DNA from: CALXXL01 sp034926605 | Lineage (GTDB): Bacteria > Verrucomicrobiota > Lentisphaeria > Victivallales > Victivallaceae | Assembly: GCA_034926605.1 (NCBI GenBank) | Contig: JAYFQV010000008.1 | Location: 3,667 to 67,666, forward strand | Direction: 5' to 3' | Length of the DNA: 64,000 nucleotides | Shown: in pieces, positions 60,633 through 64,000 of the stretch | Numbering within the stretch: the stretch's first letter is position 1 | How the letters are laid out: each line of letters starts with the position of its first letter | Translations under genes and position numbers: made by a program | The notes under the pieces: model-generated | Database searches by the model: none | What the model saw: only the letters and a program-made list of their open reading frames with translations | Told to the model about the DNA's origin: nothing

Positions 60633-62481
60633 AATCGTCTTGTCGGTGGACGCGCAAAAGGCGCTCGGCGCCTGCCTGCAGGTCAATTCCAGCCTGGCCG
60701 ATGTCGGCCGCGAGGCGGCTGCCGTCCGGTCGCGGCTGGACGCCGCCGGACGGGCCGACGCTGGCGCGGTCGCGCCGGATATCCGGATGGTGGATTCCGC
60801 GCTGGTCGGCGCCGGGGCCGAGGCGGTACGCGTCAGGCAGAACCTTGACCAGATGGATAATGTCAACCTCACAGTCGGCAAAAAAATTGCGGACGTGCGG
60901 GATGAGCTCGATAAGACGGGCGACGCCGCGAAAAAAGCCGGCGCGGACAGCGAGCGCGCGGCCGATCGGAGTAACTCCGCGCTGAACTCGATCAGTGGCG
61001 GGCTTAAGCACCTTGGCGGCAGTCTGGTCAGCCTCGGCATCCAGTGGGCTAAATATATTGCCGTGGCCGCTACCGCCGCCGCCACTGCGGCGGGCTATGC
61101 GCTGATTAAGCTCGGTGCTGGGATGGAGCAGACACGGCTGCGATTCAAGACGATGCTGGGTTCCTGGGCGACCGGAAACGCTATGCTTAAGCAGTTCAAC
61201 GAGTTTGCCAATGTGACGCCTTTTACTAACGATGAGGTAATTAATGCCGGCCGGGCTTTACTGGTTTATGGTGTTAATGCTCAGAAAATTATGTCGACAC
61301 TCAAGGCTGTCGGTGACGTCGCTAGTGGCTCCGGCAAAAATCTGGAAGAGCTTGCCGGAATTTTTGGTAAGGTTATTGCCAAAGGTAAGGCTGACAGCGA
61401 AGCGCTGAATCAATTGGCAGAAGCCGGCATACCCATTATTGCAACTCTGGCGCAAATGTATGGAGCAACGGGTGAAGCTGTATACGAGATGGCTAGTAAA
61501 GGCAAAATAGCATCCGGAGATATTGAGATGGCGTTTCAGCGAATGACCGCCGCCGGCGGAACTTTTGAAAATATGATGGCCCAACAGAGCCGCACCGCCG
61601 CCGGCCAATGGTCGACGCTGGTCGGCACGTTGGAAACCGTCGCGGGAACGGTCGGTGAGCAATTGATGCCGATCGTCACGGCATTTTTGGCTAAGCTCAA
61701 TCTTGGCGTTGAGTCGTTGAAAAAAATGGCAGACGATAAAACTTTGCTGGTTTATATCCTGGATATTGCTGCTTATGGCCTTGATGTGATAAAATCCATA
61801 ACGGTTGGCGCGGTCGGGCTATATGGATATCTGACAAGCGGCATTAGCATGGTATATCATGCGATCAGACTTGCTTTAACGGCCATATTGACGTTAATAT
61901 CCGGAGCTTTAACCGGAGTGGTGGCGGTGGTTGAGGGGCTGATCGACTCCTTGACATGGATGTATAATAAAATCGCCGCCATCACTCCAGGAATGGATAA
62001 GATTGAGCGTCAGCAAGGCAAATGGACTAGTTTTATGGCGGATGTCACATCGGAGCTTTTCAAGTCCGGCGGCGCGGACGCCACTGGTATAGCTGCCGCG
62101 GCGTCCGACATGGCAGGTGTCGGAGACAAGCAAAGGTCGGCCGGCCGTGCGATCGGCGCTCAGGTTGATACTATTAAGGCGCTTATTGCGGATGTGAAAG
62201 CAGGTAAGTTTGAAAAGCGTGATGTGGCAGAGGAGACTCAAACACAAGGCGCTGCTGGTTCAGCGGCAATTGTAGCATCTGATAAGTCAGCGGCCGCCCT
62301 GCCGACGGCAAAGGATGTGCGTGTGGACTCGTTGGCGCAGATGGGCCTCTATAACTGGGGCGGCCTGGCTGATAACGGCAACCGCCTGGATACCGAGCGC
62401 AATGGCATTCTTAAGCAAATCCTGCACGCGGTCAGTAAGGACAAGGCGCCCGCGCTGGCGCTGGAATTTGCGGAGGTGTGA
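60616..62481 (+). CDS. Tape measure protein
   Basis: A 621-residue protein. Residues 60-160 form a coiled-coil. The core (about 165-370) matches the tape-measure domain (GAGMEQTRLRFKTMLGSW; GVNAQKIMSTLKAVGDVASG; EELAGIFGKVIAKGKADSEALNQLAEAGIPII core LAEAGIPI). Several hydrophobic segments follow near 380-450. The length would give a tail of around 90 nm at 1.5 Angstrom per residue, within the siphovirus range. It starts within the chaperone frameshift region. Confidence 0.88.
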   Translation: MAKELKIVLSVDAQKALGACLQVNSSLADVGREAAAVRSRLDAAGRADAGAVAPDIRMVDSALVGAGAEAVRVRQNLDQMDNVNLTVGKKIADVRDELDKTGDAAKKAGADSERAADRSNSALNSISGGLKHLGGSLVSLGIQWAKYIAVAATAAATAAGYALIKLGAGMEQTRLRFKTMLGSWATGNAMLKQFNEFANVTPFTNDEVINAGRALLVYGVNAQKIMSTLKAVGDVASGSGKNLEELAGIFGKVIAKGKADSEALNQLAEAGIPIIATLAQMYGATGEAVYEMASKGKIASGDIEMAFQRMTAAGGTFENMMAQQSRTAAGQWSTLVGTLETVAGTVGEQLMPIVTAFLAKLNLGVESLKKMADDKTLLVYILDIAAYGLDVIKSITVGAVGLYGYLTSGISMVYHAIRLALTAILTLISGALTGVVAVVEGLIDSLTWMYNKIAAITPGMDKIERQQGKWTSFMADVTSELFKSGGADATGIAAAASDMAGVGDKQRSAGRAIGAQVDTIKALIADVKAGKFEKRDVAEETQTQGAAGSAAIVASDKSAAALPTAKDVRVDSLAQMGLYNWGGLADNGNRLDTERNGILKQILHAVSKDKAPALALEFAEV

Positions 62482-62483
62482 CG

Positions 62484-63257
62484 ATGGCTGCTGTGGTTAA
62501 CGGTGTGCTTGTTTGGGAGCTCCAGGCGGGCTATCCCAAGCTTTCGGGCAAACAGGGCGACGAGAAGATCGTCGCGCAGTACGCCGCCTCGGTGGCGGCG
62601 CTCGAGACACAGCTGCCGGCGTTTTTCACCCCGTTCGATGCGGCGGCGTGGCCGAGTTGTTACAACCTCTCCTATCTGATCCTCACCGAGCGATCGGTTG
62701 AGCCGGACGCGGCGGGGCAGCATTATGTCGTAACCCTGACATACTCCAATCCCGAGGGTGAGGCCACCAGTTCCACCGTCACCGAAGAGGTGGAGCTTAC
62801 TAGTCAGGATGAGTCGGTGCCCATCGAGCAGAACCCCAATTATCTGACCAACTGGAACAACCGCCTGATCGCCAAGGGCGGCTTCACGGCCACGCCGGCA
62901 TGGTGGGCGACGGCCAGAACCAAGGTTACCGGCAGTGAGTATTATGCCTGGATCGGCGTGTCAGACCAGGTGCCGGAAGGTTGGGTCGAGCTGCAGGCCG
63001 CGGTTAAGCCGCATTTGAGCACGTTTCTGGGCGGCGTTAAGGTTGTGCGGGTCACGAAAAGGTCGCGCACTAAAACCGCCTTGCAAAATGACGCGAACGA
63101 TGATTATAAGCTGGTCGATCCTCCCGAGAAATTTGGCATCGCGGGCGACTGGCTCCGCGGCGGATCGTCGATCAAGCGCGATGGCAAATACTGGGTTATG
63201 ACGGTCGATTTTACCAATGCGAGAAACATTGACGGAGATGTTTATGGGGAAGCCTAA
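62484..63257 (+). CDS. Probable distal tail protein
   Basis: A 257-residue protein after the tape measure. It is beta-rich with aromatic patches (YVVTLTYSNPEGEATSS; GWVELQAAVKPHLSTFLGG) and ends YWVMTVDFTNARNIDGD. I start it at ATG 62484, which has GGAGG 7 nt before; a GTG at 62478 is also possible. It may be a distal tail or baseplate-like component; no family is recognised. Confidence 0.65.
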   Translation: MAAVVNGVLVWELQAGYPKLSGKQGDEKIVAQYAASVAALETQLPAFFTPFDAAAWPSCYNLSYLILTERSVEPDAAGQHYVVTLTYSNPEGEATSSTVTEEVELTSQDESVPIEQNPNYLTNWNNRLIAKGGFTATPAWWATARTKVTGSEYYAWIGVSDQVPEGWVELQAAVKPHLSTFLGGVKVVRVTKRSRTKTALQNDANDDYKLVDPPEKFGIAGDWLRGGSSIKRDGKYWVMTVDFTNARNIDGDVYGEA

Positions 63258-63828
63258 GTTGCCACAAAAAATCACCGGCCGGGTGCAGTCTATCGCGGCC
63301 AGCACGTGGAACGCGTTGATCGACTGCGTCGATTGGGCCATGCGCCACCCGGCGGCGGACAACAGGACTACTGTTGTGACGACTGCCGGTGAGATCGCGG
63401 TACTCAATCCGCGTGGCGCGGCCGCCGGCAGTGGCGGTTCTGGCGCCTATGCGGGCGATTTTACGTTGATTATTACCGGGTTTAATACCGAAACCGGCGC
63501 GCCGGAGGCGGCGGTGGTCGACTTAGAGCGGGGCCGGACGACCAGTTACGCCGGGCTTGTCGGCGTCACCGGCTATTCCAGCGTGGATGTGCCGCGTTAT
63601 GACTTCACTGTAACGGATGGCGACACCATTGTCTATATGCGAACAACCCTGTCAAATAACATCGTGACTCCTGAGATCATGCTGACGCAATCGACCATTC
63701 CGTATTCTACGGCGCTGTATGACGTCATTGAGATCGGCAGGGTGCATTATTCCGTAGCTGGCGGCGTATTGTCGCTGGAGCAGTCGTGGCGCGGCGGCCC
63801 GCGTTATATCGAATACCGGTGGTGGTAG
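63244..63828 (+). CDS. Tail-associated protein of unknown function
   Basis: A 194-residue protein beginning MGKPKLPQKITGRVQSIAAS, with a beta-rich body. The first 14 nt overlap the previous gene, and GGAG precedes the ATG. It probably belongs to the tail tip. No motif is recognised. Confidence 0.6.
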   Translation: MGKPKLPQKITGRVQSIAASTWNALIDCVDWAMRHPAADNRTTVVTTAGEIAVLNPRGAAAGSGGSGAYAGDFTLIITGFNTETGAPEAAVVDLERGRTTSYAGLVGVTGYSSVDVPRYDFTVTDGDTIVYMRTTLSNNIVTPEIMLTQSTIPYSTALYDVIEIGRVHYSVAGGVLSLEQSWRGGPRYIEYRWW

Positions 63829-63829
63829 C

Positions 63830-64000
63830 ATGGGCTGGCAATATTACGGCCCGGAGGCTATCGCCGCCGCCGATCCCGTTGATGTGCTGCGCGAACTTGT
63901 GGCCGCCTGCGCGGAGCGCGGACGTGTTATCAGTTTAGCCTCCGGGTTTCTGCGGTGGAATCAGATACGCACCCTGGTAGCGGACTTGGATGAATGGATA
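63830..64000 (+). CDS. Phage late protein, 3' end outside window
   Basis: Starting at ATG 63830, 1 nt after the previous stop, 57 codons are visible (MGWQYYGPEAIAAADPVDVL ...). The frame stays open to the edge. Probably a tail-tip or fibre-region protein. Confidence 0.55.
   Translation, partial: MGWQYYGPEAIAAADPVDVLRELVAACAERGRVISLASGFLRWNQIRTLVADLDEWI

Larger units (their letters stand above)
37543..64000. mobile_element. Mu-like transposable prophage, right end outside window
   Basis: The element contains a MuA-type DDE transposase, MuB ATPase, Gam and GemA, plus a Mu-like head set (gp27-, gp28-, gp29-, gp30- and gpT-type proteins). Early genes run left and late genes right from a divergent control region at 47.5 kb, a layout reminiscent of BcepMu rather than of Mu. 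The left end is placed near TG at 37543, just outside three short repeats that could bind transposase. The exact end and the 5-bp target duplication cannot be verified because the other end is missing. Every module examined is open, so the prophage may be functional. Confidence 0.9.

Overview
The window reads as a chromosome segment of a GC-rich anaerobe carrying an integrated Mu-like prophage. The left 37.5 kb holds host-type genes: an anaerobic Hcp/ferredoxin nitrosative-stress operon, AraC/LysR/TetR regulators, a giant glycine-rich repeat protein with Gly-Gly-spaced (AIDA-like) repeats and a dipeptide NRPS. This mix, together with many GG-repeat proteins, suggests a Lentisphaerota (Victivallis-like) gut anaerobe. 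That placement is an inference; no rRNA or tRNA gene is visible to confirm it.

Layout. 1-2917 (-): a partial RHS/YD-repeat-like protein. 3300-6295 (-): tetR, ferredoxin and hcp in one transcription unit, with GTTAGT/ACTAAC operator-like palindromes and a good promoter. 7.0-10.3 kb: a lipoprotein, a small membrane protein, a LysR regulator and two MarC-family membrane proteins. 10.6-15.1 kb: a 1481-residue repeat protein followed by two hairpin terminators. 15.25-17.06 kb (-): two overlapping paralogous AraC regulators. 17.3-20.0 kb: an ABC exporter and a GT9 glycosyltransferase. 20.0-22.8 kb: nitroreductase, RidA, an EamA transporter and two small coupled ORFs. 23.0-29.9 kb (+): a sulfur/cofactor cluster cysK-metY-nadA-bioB-thiS-thiF-thiG-thiH. 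It supplies cysteine, homocysteine, quinolinate, biotin and the thiamine thiazole. thiF carries an in-frame TGA with clear coding homology on both sides. 29.9-37.4 kb (-): a dimodular NRPS of order A-T-C-formyltransferase-degenerate segment-A-T-TE, preceded by two tiny coupled ORFs.

From about 37.54 kb to the right edge (end not reached) lies a Mu-like transposable prophage. Its early genes run leftward (47.45 to 37.67 kb): repressor-like and Ner-like regulators, Gam, MuA transposase, MuB ATPase, GemA and a DNA methyltransferase. A divergent control region at 47.45-47.6 kb separates them from a rightward leaderless repressor gene, which is coupled to a zinc-ribbon membrane protein. Late genes run rightward from 50.0 kb: small and large terminase, portal, MuF-type head protein, protease with internal scaffold, decoration protein, major capsid, head-tail joining proteins, a tail chaperone with a -1 frameshift, tape measure and distal tail proteins. 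The head genes are Mu-like, while the tail genes look siphovirus-like.

The most unusual signals are five copies of a 19-bp palindrome inside two early phage genes, the TGA in thiF, the internal formyltransferase and Cys-type thioesterase of the NRPS, and the membrane protein coupled to the prophage repressor.
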